Source of the DNA: Locusta migratoria
Lineage: Eukaryota > Arthropoda > Insecta > Orthoptera > Acrididae
DNA length: 64,000 bases
Assembly: GCA_026315105.1 (NCBI GenBank)
Contig: CM048745.1
Location: 760,604,006 to 760,668,005, forward strand
Direction: 5' to 3'
The translations under genes were made by a program, and so were the position numbers. How positions within the stretch are numbered: the first letter of the stretch is position 1; each line of letters opens with the position of its first letter. The notes beneath the pieces are model-generated. The model did not search any database. It had not been told where the DNA came from and saw nothing but the letters and a program-made list of their open reading frames with translations. Positions 55,123 to 64,000 of this stretch are shown here, one piece after another.

Positions 55123-55542
55123 TACTTTTCGCTCTCGCCGCTTTGGCAGATTTGCTGGTCTCTAAAAGTATCCCACGGTGAAAACACGATGCTTGTCCGG
55201 CGCTGCAACAAAGATGCTGCCAACCGAATGACGTGAAACATGTCTGATGGGACCCGTTGCATTTGTTTACTTCTTTGTCGACATCATCACCTGCACTGCA
55301 TGTTCAGCTCACGTCGTTTCCAAAGAGCAGCATGCTCAAAGAACGACTCAGCCTGCCCTCTCGCATTTGGAAAACGTCTTTTTCGCTATCAACACCAGTA
55401 GCGAAAGCACGGACACTGGGAGGATGCCCATTTTTCCGTGGCCTGCTATCGCAATTTGCATTACATGATCCTACCTATAAGTTAATATACATAATCTAAA
55501 GAATGACTAGAGTCGCAGCAGCGGCAATAAAAGACCAGCGAC

Positions 55543-55614
55543 AGGTTCCACCGAGATTCGAACTCGGATCGCTGGATTCAAAGTTCAGAGTGCTAACCAT
55601 TACACCATGGAACC
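55543..55614 (-). tRNA. tRNA-Gln(UUG), anticodon-stem mismatch
   Basis: AAAGTTCAGAG variant, as at 49171. Confidence 0.8.
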
Positions 55615-56115
55615 TGACGGCCGTACGGCTTCTGAATAACGGTACTCAGTCTCGTGCAGTACATTACTGACATCCTTAGTACAATACACTAGAGAATTCT
55701 AAGCAAAATTTGCGACAAAATCACGATAAACGAAGTGGCCATATTTGTAGAGCAGATGGAATACTATAGATTCGCTTGCAGCACGAGTCTTCACTTGTTT
55801 TTCGTAAAAAGGTGTTGGTATCTCAGCTAAATAGGATGACATGTCAAAAGGAAGGAAGAAATGTCAGTCTGCTCCCATTACAATATGCAGCGAAATATGT
55901 GTCAAATGGCGACAGTTGTACTTTACGGGAACGCAGTGCTCTCACAGATTTGACAGAGATTTTTCACATTTTTCAGCAATGCTGCCAGAATGGCTGCCTG
56001 TATGGTTGTTGTCTAAACGAAACCCGTTACAGTAGACAGTCGACATACGATTCCGTAGCTAGCAAGCACGGTACGAGCAAAGCTAGTGCTGCTGTGCAGA
56101 ACACAACGCTCGAGC

Positions 56116-56187
56116 GGCCTGTTGGTCTAGGGGTATGATTCCTGCTTTGGGTGCAGGATGTCCCGGGTTCAAATCCCGGACAGGCCC
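56116..56187 (+). tRNA. tRNA-Pro(UGG), G45T variant
   Basis: Intact stems and boxes; variable loop ATGTC. Confidence 0.9.
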
Positions 56188-56601
56188 TACTTTTCGCTCT
56201 CGCCGCTTTGGCAGATTTGCTGGTCTCTAAAAGTATCCCACGGTGAAAACACGATGCTTGTCCGGCGCAGGACAAAAGATGCTGCCAACCGAATGACGTG
56301 AAACATGCCTGATGGGACACGTTGTATTTGTTTACTTCTTTGTGGACATCATCACCTGCACTGCCTGTTCAGCTCACGTCGTTTCCAAAGAGCAGCATGC
56401 TCAAAGAACGACTCAGCTTACTCTCTCGCAGTTGGAAAACTTCTTTTTCGCTATTAACACCAGTAGCGAAAGCACGGACAACGGGAGGATGCCCATTTTT
56501 CCGTGGCCTGCTATCGCAATTACATGATCCTACCTATAAGTTAAAATACATCATGTAAATGATGACTAGAATCGCAGCAGCGGCAATAAAAGACCAGGGA
56601 C

Positions 56602-56673
56602 AGGTTCCACCGAGATTAAAACTCGGATCGCTGGATTCAAAGTCCAGAGTGCTAACCATTACACCATAGAACC
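56602..56673 (-). pseudogene. tRNA-Gln with destroyed T-loop (type B)
   Basis: Plus-strand GATTAAAACTCGG and CCATAGAACC. Confidence 0.88.
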
Positions 56674-57175
56674 TGACGACCATACGGCTTCTGAATAACG
56701 GTACTCAGTCTCGTGCAGTACATTACTGACATCTTTAGTACAATCCACTAGAGAATTCTAAGCAAAATTTGCGTGATAAGCACGATAAACCAAGTGGCCA
56801 TATTTGTAGAGCAGATGGAATACTATGGATTCGCTTGCATCACGAGTCTTCACTTGTTTTTCGTGAATAGGTGTTGGTATCTCAGCTAAATAGGATGACA
56901 TGTCAAAAGGAAGGAAGAAATGTCAGTCTGCTCGCATTACAATATGCAGCGAAATATGTGTCAAATGGCGACAGTTGTACTTTACGGGATCGCAGTGCTC
57001 TCACAGATTTGACAGAGATTTTTCACATTTTTCAGCAATGCTGCCAGAATGGCTTGCCTGTATGGTTGTTGTCTAAACGAAACCCGTTACAGTAGACAGT
57101 CGACATACGATTCCGTAGCTAGCAAGCACGGTACGAGCAAAGCTAGTGCTGCTGTGCAGAACACAACGCTCGAGC

Positions 57176-57247
57176 GGCCTGTTGGTCTAGGGGTATGATT
57201 CCTGCTTTGGGTGCAGGAGGTCCCGGGTTCAAATCCCGGAAAGGCCC
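57176..57247 (+). tRNA. tRNA-Pro(UGG), acceptor mismatch
   Basis: CCGGAAAGGCCC instead of CCGGACAGGCCC leaves position 67 unpaired with G6. Confidence 0.78.
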
Positions 57248-57667
57248 TACTTTTCGCTCTCGCCGCTTTGGCAGATTTGCTGGTCTCTAAAAGTATCCCA
57301 CGGTGAAAACACGATGCTTGTCCGGCGCTGCAACAAAGATGCTGCCAACCGAATGACGTGAAACATGTCTGATGGGACCCGTTGCATTTGTTTACTTCTT
57401 TGTCGACATCATCACCTGCACTGCATGTTCAGCTCACGTCGTTTCCAAAGAGCAGCATGCTCAAAGAACGACTCAGCCTGCCCTCTCGCATTTGGAAAAC
57501 GTCTTTTTCGCTATAAACACCAGTAGCGAAAGCACGGACACTGGGAGGATGCCCATTTTTCCGTGGCCTGCTATCGCAATTTGCATTACATGATCCTACC
57601 TATAAGTTAATATACATAATCTAAAGAATGACTAGAGTCGCAGCAGCGGCAATAAAAGACCAGCGAC

Positions 57668-57739
57668 AGGTTCCACCGAGATTCGAACTCGGATCGCTGG
57701 ATTCAAAGTCCAGAGTGCTAACCATTACACCATGGAACC
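57668..57739 (-). tRNA. tRNA-Gln(UUG), canonical
   Basis: All stems paired, normal T-loop, TTTT terminator downstream on the minus strand. Confidence 0.95.
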
Positions 57740-58240
57740 TGACGGCCGTACGGCTTCTGAATAACGGTACTCAGTCTCGTGCAGTACATTACTGACATCC
57801 TTAGTACAATACACTAGAGAATTCTAAGCAAAATTTGCGACAAAATCACGATAAACGAAGTGGCCATATTTGTAGAGCAGATGGAATACTATAGATTCGC
57901 TTGCAGCACGAGTCTTCACTTGTTTTTCGTAAAAAGGTGTTGGTATCTCAGCTAAATAGGATGACATGTCAAAAGGAAGGAAGAAATGTCAGTCTGCTCC
58001 CATTACAATATGCAGCGAAATATGTGTCAAATGGCGACAGTTGTACTTTACGGGATCGCAGTGCTCTCACAGATTTGACAGAGATTTTTCACATTTTTCA
58101 GCAATGCTGCCAGAATGGCTGCCTGTATGGTTGTTGTCTAAACGAAACCCGTTACAGTAGACAGTCGACATACGATTCCGTAGCTAGCAAGCACGGTACG
58201 AGCAAAGCTAGTGCTGCTGTGCAGAACACAACGCTCGAGT

Positions 58241-58312
58241 GGCCTGTTGGTCTAGGGGTATGATTCCTGCTTTGGGTGCAGGAGGTCCCGGATTCAAATC
58301 CCGGACAGGCCC
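58241..58312 (+). pseudogene. tRNA-Pro with broken G53-C61 pair
   Basis: CCGGATTCAAATCCCGG: the invariant G53 of the T stem (first base of the B box) is A. It also follows GAGT instead of GAGC. Recurs at 62827. Confidence 0.7.
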
Positions 58313-58647
58313 TACTTTTCGCTCTCGCCGCTTTGGCAGATTTGCTGGTCTCTAAAAGTATCCCACGGTGAAAACACGATGCTTGTCCGGCGCTGCAACA
58401 AAGATGCTGCCAACCGAATGACGTGAAACATGTCTGATGGGACCCGTTGCATTTGTTTACTTCTTTGTCGACATCATCACCTGCACTGCATGTTCAGCTC
58501 ACGTCGTTTCCAAAGAGCAGCATGCTCAAAGAACGACTCAGCCTGCCCTCTCGCATTTGGAAAACGTCTTTTTCGCTATTAACACCAGTAGCGAAAGCAC
58601 GGACACTGGGAGGATGCCCATTTTTCCGTGGCCTGCTATCGCTATCG

Positions 58648-59636
58648 CTACTTTTCGCTCTCGCCGCTTTGGCAGATTTGCTGGTCTCTAAAAGTATCCC
58701 ACGGTGAAAACACGATGCTTGTCCGGCGCAGGACAAAAGATGCTGCCAACCGAATGACGTGAAACATGCCTGATGGGACACGTTGTATTTGTTTACTTCT
58801 TTGTGGACATCATCACCTGCACTGCCTGTTCAGCTCACGTCGTTTCCAAAGAGCAGCATGCTCAAAGAACGACTCAGCTTACTCTCTCGCAGTTGGAAAA
58901 CTTCTTTTTCGCTATTAACACCAGTAGCGAAAGCACGGACAACGGGAGGATGCCCATTTTTCCGTGGCCTGCTATCGCAATTACATGATCCTACCTATAA
59001 GTTAAAATACATCATGTAAATGATGACTAGAATCGCAGCAGCGGCAATAAAAGACCAGGGACAGGTTCCACCGAGATTAAAACTCGGATCGCTGGATTCA
59101 AAGTCCAGAGTGCTAACCATTACACCATAGAACCTGACGACCATACGGCTTCTGAATAACGGTACTCAGTCTCGTGCAGTACATTACTGACATCTTTAGT
59201 ACAATCCACTAGAGAATTCTAAGCAAAATTTGCGTGATAAGCACGATAAACCAAGTGGCCATATTTGTAGAGCAGATGGAATACTATGGATTCGCTTGCA
59301 TCACGAGTCTTCACTTGTTTTTCGTGAATAGGTGTTGGTATCTCAGCTAAATAGGATGACATGTCAAAAGGAAGGAAGAAATGTCAGTCTGCTCGCATTA
59401 CAATATGCAGCGAAATATGTGTCAAATGGCGACAGTTGTACTTTACGGGATCGCAGTGCTCTCACAGATTTGACAGAGATTTTTCACATTTTTCAGCAAT
59501 GCTGCCAGAATGGCTTGCCTGTATGGTTGTTGTCTAAACGAAACCCGTTACAGTAGACAGTCGACATACGATTCCGTAGCTAGCAAGCACGGTACGAGCA
59601 AAGCTAGTGCTGCTGTGCAGAACACAACGCTCGAGC
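58648..59636 (+). repeat. Unit joined across a ~720-bp deletion, without its own tRNA-Pro
   Basis: GCTATCGCTATCGCTACTTTTCGC joins the segment before tRNA-Gln directly to the segment after the next tRNA-Pro, removing one tRNA-Gln and one tRNA-Pro. A CTATCG triplet sits at the junction. The same junction recurs at ~63226. Confidence 0.9.
59063..59134 (-). pseudogene. tRNA-Gln with destroyed T-loop (type B)
   Basis: Plus-strand GATTAAAACTCGG and CCATAGAACC. Confidence 0.88.
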
Positions 59637-59708
59637 GGCCTGTTGGTCTAGGGGTATGATTCCTGCTTTGGGTGGAGGAGGTCCCGGGTTCAAATCCCGG
59701 ACAGGCCC
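59637..59708 (+). tRNA. tRNA-Pro(UGG), anticodon-stem mismatch
   Basis: GTGGAGG variant identical to 55051. Confidence 0.78.
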
Positions 59709-60128
59709 TACTTTTCGCTCTCGCCGCTTTGGCAGATTTGCTGGTCTCTAAAAGTATCCCACGGTGAAAACACGATGCTTGTCCGGCGCTGCAACAAAGA
59801 TGCTGCCAACCGAATGACGTGAAACATGTCTGATGGGACCCGTTGCATTTGTTTACTTCTTTGTCGACATCATCACCTGCACTGCATGTTCAGCTCACGT
59901 CGTTTCCAAAGAGCAGCATGCTCAAAGAACGACTCAGCCTGCCCTCTCGCATTTGGAAAACGTCTTTTTCGCTATCAACACCAGTAGCGAAAGCACGGAC
60001 ACTGGGAGGATGCCCATTTTTCCGTGGCCTGCTATCGCAATTTGCATTACATGATCCTACCTATAAGTTAATATACATAATCTAAAGAATGACTAGAGTC
60101 GCAGCAGCGGCAATAAAAGACCAGCGAC

Positions 60129-60200
60129 AGGTTCCACCGAGATTCGAACTCGGATCGCTGGATTCAAAGTTCAGAGTGCTAACCATTACACCATGGAACC
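60129..60200 (-). tRNA. tRNA-Gln(UUG), anticodon-stem mismatch
   Basis: AAAGTTCAGAG variant; counterpart of 55543. Confidence 0.8.
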
Positions 60201-60701
60201 TGACGGCCGTACGGCTTCTGAATAACGGTACTCAGTCTCGTGCAGTACATTACTGACATCCTTAGTACAATACACTAGAGAATTCTAAGCAAAATTTGCG
60301 ACAAAATCACGATAAACGAAGTGGCCATATTTGTAGAGCAGATGGAATACTATAGATTCGCTTGCAGCACGAGTCTTCACTTGTTTTTCGTAAAAAGGTG
60401 TTGGTATCTCAGCTAAATAGGATGACATGTCAAAAGGAAGGAAGAAATGTCAGTCTGCTCCCATTACAATATGCAGCGAAATATGTGTCAAATGGCGACA
60501 GTTGTACTTTACGGGAACGCAGTGCTCTCACAGATTTGACAGAGATTTTTCACATTTTTCAGCAATGCTGCCAGAATGGCTGCCTGTATGGTTGTTGTCT
60601 AAACGAAACCCGTTACAGTAGACAGTCGACATACGATTCCGTAGCTAGCAAGCACGGTACGAGCAAAGCTAGTGCTGCTGTGCAGAACACAACGCTCGAG
60701 C

Positions 60702-60773
60702 GGCCTGTTGGTCTAGGGGTATGATTCCTGCTTTGGGTGCAGGATGTCCCGGGTTCAAATCCCGGACAGGCCC
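60702..60773 (+). tRNA. tRNA-Pro(UGG), G45T variant
   Basis: Intact stems and boxes; counterpart of 56116. Confidence 0.9.
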
Positions 60774-61187
60774 TACTTTTCGCTCTCGCCGCTTTGGCAG
60801 ATTTGCTGGTCTCTAAAAGTATCCCACGGTGAAAACACGATGCTTGTCCGGCGCAGGACAAAAGATGCTGCCAACCGAATGACGTGAAACATGCCTGATG
60901 GGACACGTTGTATTTGTTTACTTCTTTGTGGACATCATCACCTGCACTGCCTGTTCAGCTCACGTCGTTTCCAAAGAGCAGCATGCTCAAAGAACGACTC
61001 AGCTTACTCTCTCGCAGTTGGAAAACTTCTTTTTCGCTATTAACACCAGTAGCGAAAGCACGGACAACGGGAGGATGCCCATTTTTCCGTGGCCTGCTAT
61101 CGCAATTACATGATCCTACCTATAAGTTAAAATACATCATGTAAATGATGACTAGAATCGCAGCAGCGGCAATAAAAGACCAGGGAC

Positions 61188-61259
61188 AGGTTCCACCGAG
61201 ATTAAAACTCGGATCGCTGGATTCAAAGTCCAGAGTGCTAACCATTACACCATAGAACC
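61188..61259 (-). pseudogene. tRNA-Gln with destroyed T-loop (type B)
   Basis: Counterpart of 56602, same changes. Confidence 0.88.
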
Positions 61260-61761
61260 TGACGACCATACGGCTTCTGAATAACGGTACTCAGTCTCGT
61301 GCAGTACATTACTGACATCTTTAGTACAATCCACTAGAGAATTCTAAGCAAAATTTGCGTGATAAGCACGATAAACCAAGTGGCCATATTTGTAGAGCAG
61401 ATGGAATACTATGGATTCGCTTGCATCACGAGTCTTCACTTGTTTTTCGTGAATAGGTGTTGGTATCTCAGCTAAATAGGATGACATGTCAAAAGGAAGG
61501 AAGAAATGTCAGTCTGCTCGCATTACAATATGCAGCGAAATATGTGTCAAATGGCGACAGTTGTACTTTACGGGATCGCAGTGCTCTCACAGATTTGACA
61601 GAGATTTTTCACATTTTTCAGCAATGCTGCCAGAATGGCTTGCCTGTATGGTTGTTGTCTAAACGAAACCCGTTACAGTAGACAGTCGACATACGATTCC
61701 GTAGCTAGCAAGCACGGTACGAGCAAAGCTAGTGCTGCTGTGCAGAACACAACGCTCGAGC

Positions 61762-61833
61762 GGCCTGTTGGTCTAGGGGTATGATTCCTGCTTTGGGTGC
61801 AGGAGGTCCCGGGTTCAAATCCCGGAAAGGCCC
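61762..61833 (+). tRNA. tRNA-Pro(UGG), acceptor mismatch
   Basis: CCGGAAAGGCCC variant; counterpart of 57176. Confidence 0.78.
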
Positions 61834-62253
61834 TACTTTTCGCTCTCGCCGCTTTGGCAGATTTGCTGGTCTCTAAAAGTATCCCACGGTGAAAACACGA
61901 TGCTTGTCCGGCGCTGCAACAAAGATGCTGCCAACCGAATGACGTGAAACATGTCTGATGGGACCCGTTGCATTTGTTTACTTCTTTGTCGACATCATCA
62001 CCTGCACTGCATGTTCAGCTCACGTCGTTTCCAAAGAGCAGCATGCTCAAAGAACGACTCAGCCTGCCCTCTCGCATTTGGAAAACGTCTTTTTCGCTAT
62101 AAACACCAGTAGCGAAAGCACGGACACTGGGAGGATGCCCATTTTTCCGTGGCCTGCTATCGCAATTTGCATTACATGATCCTACCTATAAGTTAATATA
62201 CATAATCTAAAGAATGACTAGAGTCGCAGCAGCGGCAATAAAAGACCAGCGAC

Positions 62254-62325
62254 AGGTTCCACCGAGATTCGAACTCGGATCGCTGGATTCAAAGTCCAGA
62301 GTGCTAACCATTACACCATGGAACC
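62254..62325 (-). tRNA. tRNA-Gln(UUG), canonical
   Basis: All stems paired and B box normal; counterpart of 57668. Confidence 0.95.
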
Positions 62326-62826
62326 TGACGGCCGTACGGCTTCTGAATAACGGTACTCAGTCTCGTGCAGTACATTACTGACATCCTTAGTACAATACAC
62401 TAGAGAATTCTAAGCAAAATTTGCGACAAAATCACGATAAACGAAGTGGCCATATTTGTAGAGCAGATGGAATACTATAGATTCGCTTGCAGCACGAGTC
62501 TTCACTTGTTTTTCGTAAAAAGGTGTTGGTATCTCAGCTAAATAGGATGACATGTCAAAAGGAAGGAAGAAATGTCAGTCTGCTCCCATTACAATATGCA
62601 GCGAAATATGTGTCAAATGGCGACAGTTGTACTTTACGGGATCGCAGTGCTCTCACAGATTTGACAGAGATTTTTCACATTTTTCAGCAATGCTGCCAGA
62701 ATGGCTGCCTGTATGGTTGTTGTCTAAACGAAACCCGTTACAGTAGACAGTCGACATACGATTCCGTAGCTAGCAAGCACGGTACGAGCAAAGCTAGTGC
62801 TGCTGTGCAGAACACAACGCTCGAGT

Positions 62827-62898
62827 GGCCTGTTGGTCTAGGGGTATGATTCCTGCTTTGGGTGCAGGAGGTCCCGGATTCAAATCCCGGACAGGCCC
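62827..62898 (+). pseudogene. tRNA-Pro with broken G53-C61 pair
   Basis: CCGGATTCAAATCCCGG; counterpart of 58241. Confidence 0.7.
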
Positions 62899-63648
62899 TA
62901 CTTTTCGCTCTCGCCGCTTTGGCAGATTTGCTGGTCTCTAAAAGTATCCCACGGTGAAAACACGATGCTTGTCCGGCGCTGCAACAAAGATGCTGCCAAC
63001 CGAATGACGTGAAACATGTCTGATGGGACCCGTTGCATTTGTTTACTTCTTTGTCGACATCATCACCTGCACTGCATGTTCAGCTCACGTCGTTTCCAAA
63101 GAGCAGCATGCTCAAAGAACGACTCAGCCTGCCCTCTCGCATTTGGAAAACGTCTTTTTCGCTATTAACACCAGTAGCGAAAGCACGGACACTGGGAGGA
63201 TGCCCATTTTTCCGTGGCCTGCTATCGCTATCGCTACTTTTCGCTCTCGCCGCTTTGGCAGATTTGCTGGTCTCTAAAAGTATCCCACGGTGAAAACACG
63301 ATGCTTGTCCGGCGCAGGACAAAAGATGCTGCCAACCGAATGACGTGAAACATGCCTGATGGGACACGTTGTATTTGTTTACTTCTTTGTGGACATCATC
63401 ACCTGCACTGCCTGTTCAGCTCACGTCGTTTCCAAAGAGCAGCATGCTCAAAGAACGACTCAGCTTACTCTCTCGCAGTTGGAAAACTTCTTTTTCGCTA
63501 TTAACACCAGTAGCGAAAGCACGGACAACGGGAGGATGCCCATTTTTCCGTGGCCTGCTATCGCAATTACATGATCCTACCTATAAGTTAAAATACATCA
63601 TGTAAATGATGACTAGAATCGCAGCAGCGGCAATAAAAGACCAGGGAC

Positions 63649-63720
63649 AGGTTCCACCGAGATTAAAACTCGGATCGCTGGATTCAAAGTCCAGAGTGCT
63701 AACCATTACACCATAGAACC
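63649..63720 (-). pseudogene. tRNA-Gln with destroyed T-loop (type B)
   Basis: Counterpart of 59063, same changes. Confidence 0.88.
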
Positions 63721-64000
63721 TGACGACCATACGGCTTCTGAATAACGGTACTCAGTCTCGTGCAGTACATTACTGACATCTTTAGTACAATCCACTAGAG
63801 AATTCTAAGCAAAATTTGCGTGATAAGCACGATAAACCAAGTGGCCATATTTGTAGAGCAGATGGAATACTATGGATTCGCTTGCATCACGAGTCTTCAC
63901 TTGTTTTTCGTGAATAGGTGTTGGTATCTCAGCTAAATAGGATGACATGTCAAAAGGAAGGAAGAAATGTCAGTCTGCTCGCATTACAATATGCAGCGAA

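Larger units (their letters stand above)
55051..59636 (+). repeat. 4,586-bp higher-order block, copy 1
   Basis: Contains four tRNA-Pro (55051 GGAGG, 56116 G45T, 57176 AAAGG acceptor, 58241 GGATTC T-stem), alternating tRNA-Gln types and a fused, tRNA-less junction at ~58640. The same series of private variants recurs 4,586 bp downstream. Confidence 0.93.
43931..64000 (+). repeat. Tandem tRNA-Pro/tRNA-Gln array, young part
   Basis: tRNA-Pro starts at 44912, 45735, 46558, 47614, 48679, 49744, 50801, 51867, 52927, 53992, 55051, 56116, 57176, 58241, 59637, 60702, 61762 and 62827. Full units are 1,056-1,066 bp. From 48.7 kb two types alternate. Type A has GCTGCAACAAAG, CCCGTTGCATTTG and a normal or near-normal tRNA-Gln; type B has GCAGGACAAAAG, ACACGTTGTATTTG and a T-loop-dead tRNA-Gln. 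Together they make ~2,125-bp dimers. Outside the tRNAs I see only spacer; the 60-120-codon frames recur in every unit and have no recognisable similarity. Confidence 0.95.
59637..64000 (+). repeat. 4,586-bp higher-order block, copy 2 (cut by window end)
   Basis: 4,364 bp of a second copy of 55051-59636, with the same variant order and the same deletion junction. No difference was noticed by eye. Confidence 0.93.

Noticed and set aside
36794..63605. Recurring 60-120-codon frames in every array unit (for example at 37323, 45395, 49404)
   Set aside because: They overlap tRNA-Pro or spacer, change frame with small indels between units, and show no recognisable protein. Conservation follows from recent unit duplication.

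Overview
The window looks like nuclear DNA of an arthropod, most likely an orthopteran insect such as a locust. Nothing prokaryotic or viral is visible, and almost every long open frame belongs to a transposable element. The orthopteran guess rests on the types of SINE and tRNA-like foldback repeat (287-667, 22140-22341), which resemble families I associate with Schistocerca; this is recollection, not a search. The only candidate host genes are tRNA genes: many copies of tRNA-Pro (anticodon TGG, + strand) and tRNA-Gln (anticodon TTG, - strand) in a tandem array of roughly 1.06-kb units. In each unit the two genes are divergent across a ~500-bp spacer and convergent across a ~420-bp spacer, and each has a short T-run as a Pol III terminator.

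Layout. 1-4,896: decayed array units, with 5'-truncated tRNA-Pro relics, a palindromic SINE-like repeat and an unassigned 2.6-kb stretch. 4,897-15,105: a three-level nest on an array unit, in which an I-clade-like non-LTR element (- strand, 10-bp target duplication) carries a piggyBac element (TTAA target), which carries an RTE/BovB-like element (- strand, 10-bp target duplication). 15,106-15,894: two partial array units. 15,895-23,736: tRNA-Pro split by retrotransposon copy alpha. 23,891-29,306: a satellite of 31 monomers (172/178 bp) grown out of one spacer segment, organised as 700-bp tetramers and 872-bp pentamers. 29,962-36,669: tRNA-Pro split by copy beta, the most complete element. 36,670-40,819: three units. 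40,820-43,930: tRNA-Pro split by copy gamma, which has an intact ORF1 but no ORF2. 43,931-64,000: the young array, with two 823-bp units lacking tRNA-Gln, alternating unit types forming ~2,125-bp dimers, and a 4,586-bp block repeated from 59,637 to the window end.

Most notable system: a site-specific, two-ORF non-LTR retrotransposon (L1/Tx1-like reverse transcriptase, apurinic-type endonuclease, ORF1 with one CCHC knuckle) sits in the anticodon loop of tRNA-Pro(UGG) three separate times. In all three the 3' junction is at the same base, consistent with a fixed first-strand nick between anticodon positions 35 and 36. The tandem tRNA array would give such an element many redundant targets, much as rDNA does for R1/R2. 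Copy alpha has been rearranged by a 1.24-kb inverted duplication that includes the target tRNA half. Copy beta has lost the endonuclease catalytic His and has frameshifts. Copy gamma is an ORF1-only derivative.

All calls were made by eye. Family assignments rest on motifs, and boundaries are good to a few bases where target duplications or tRNA sequence fix them.
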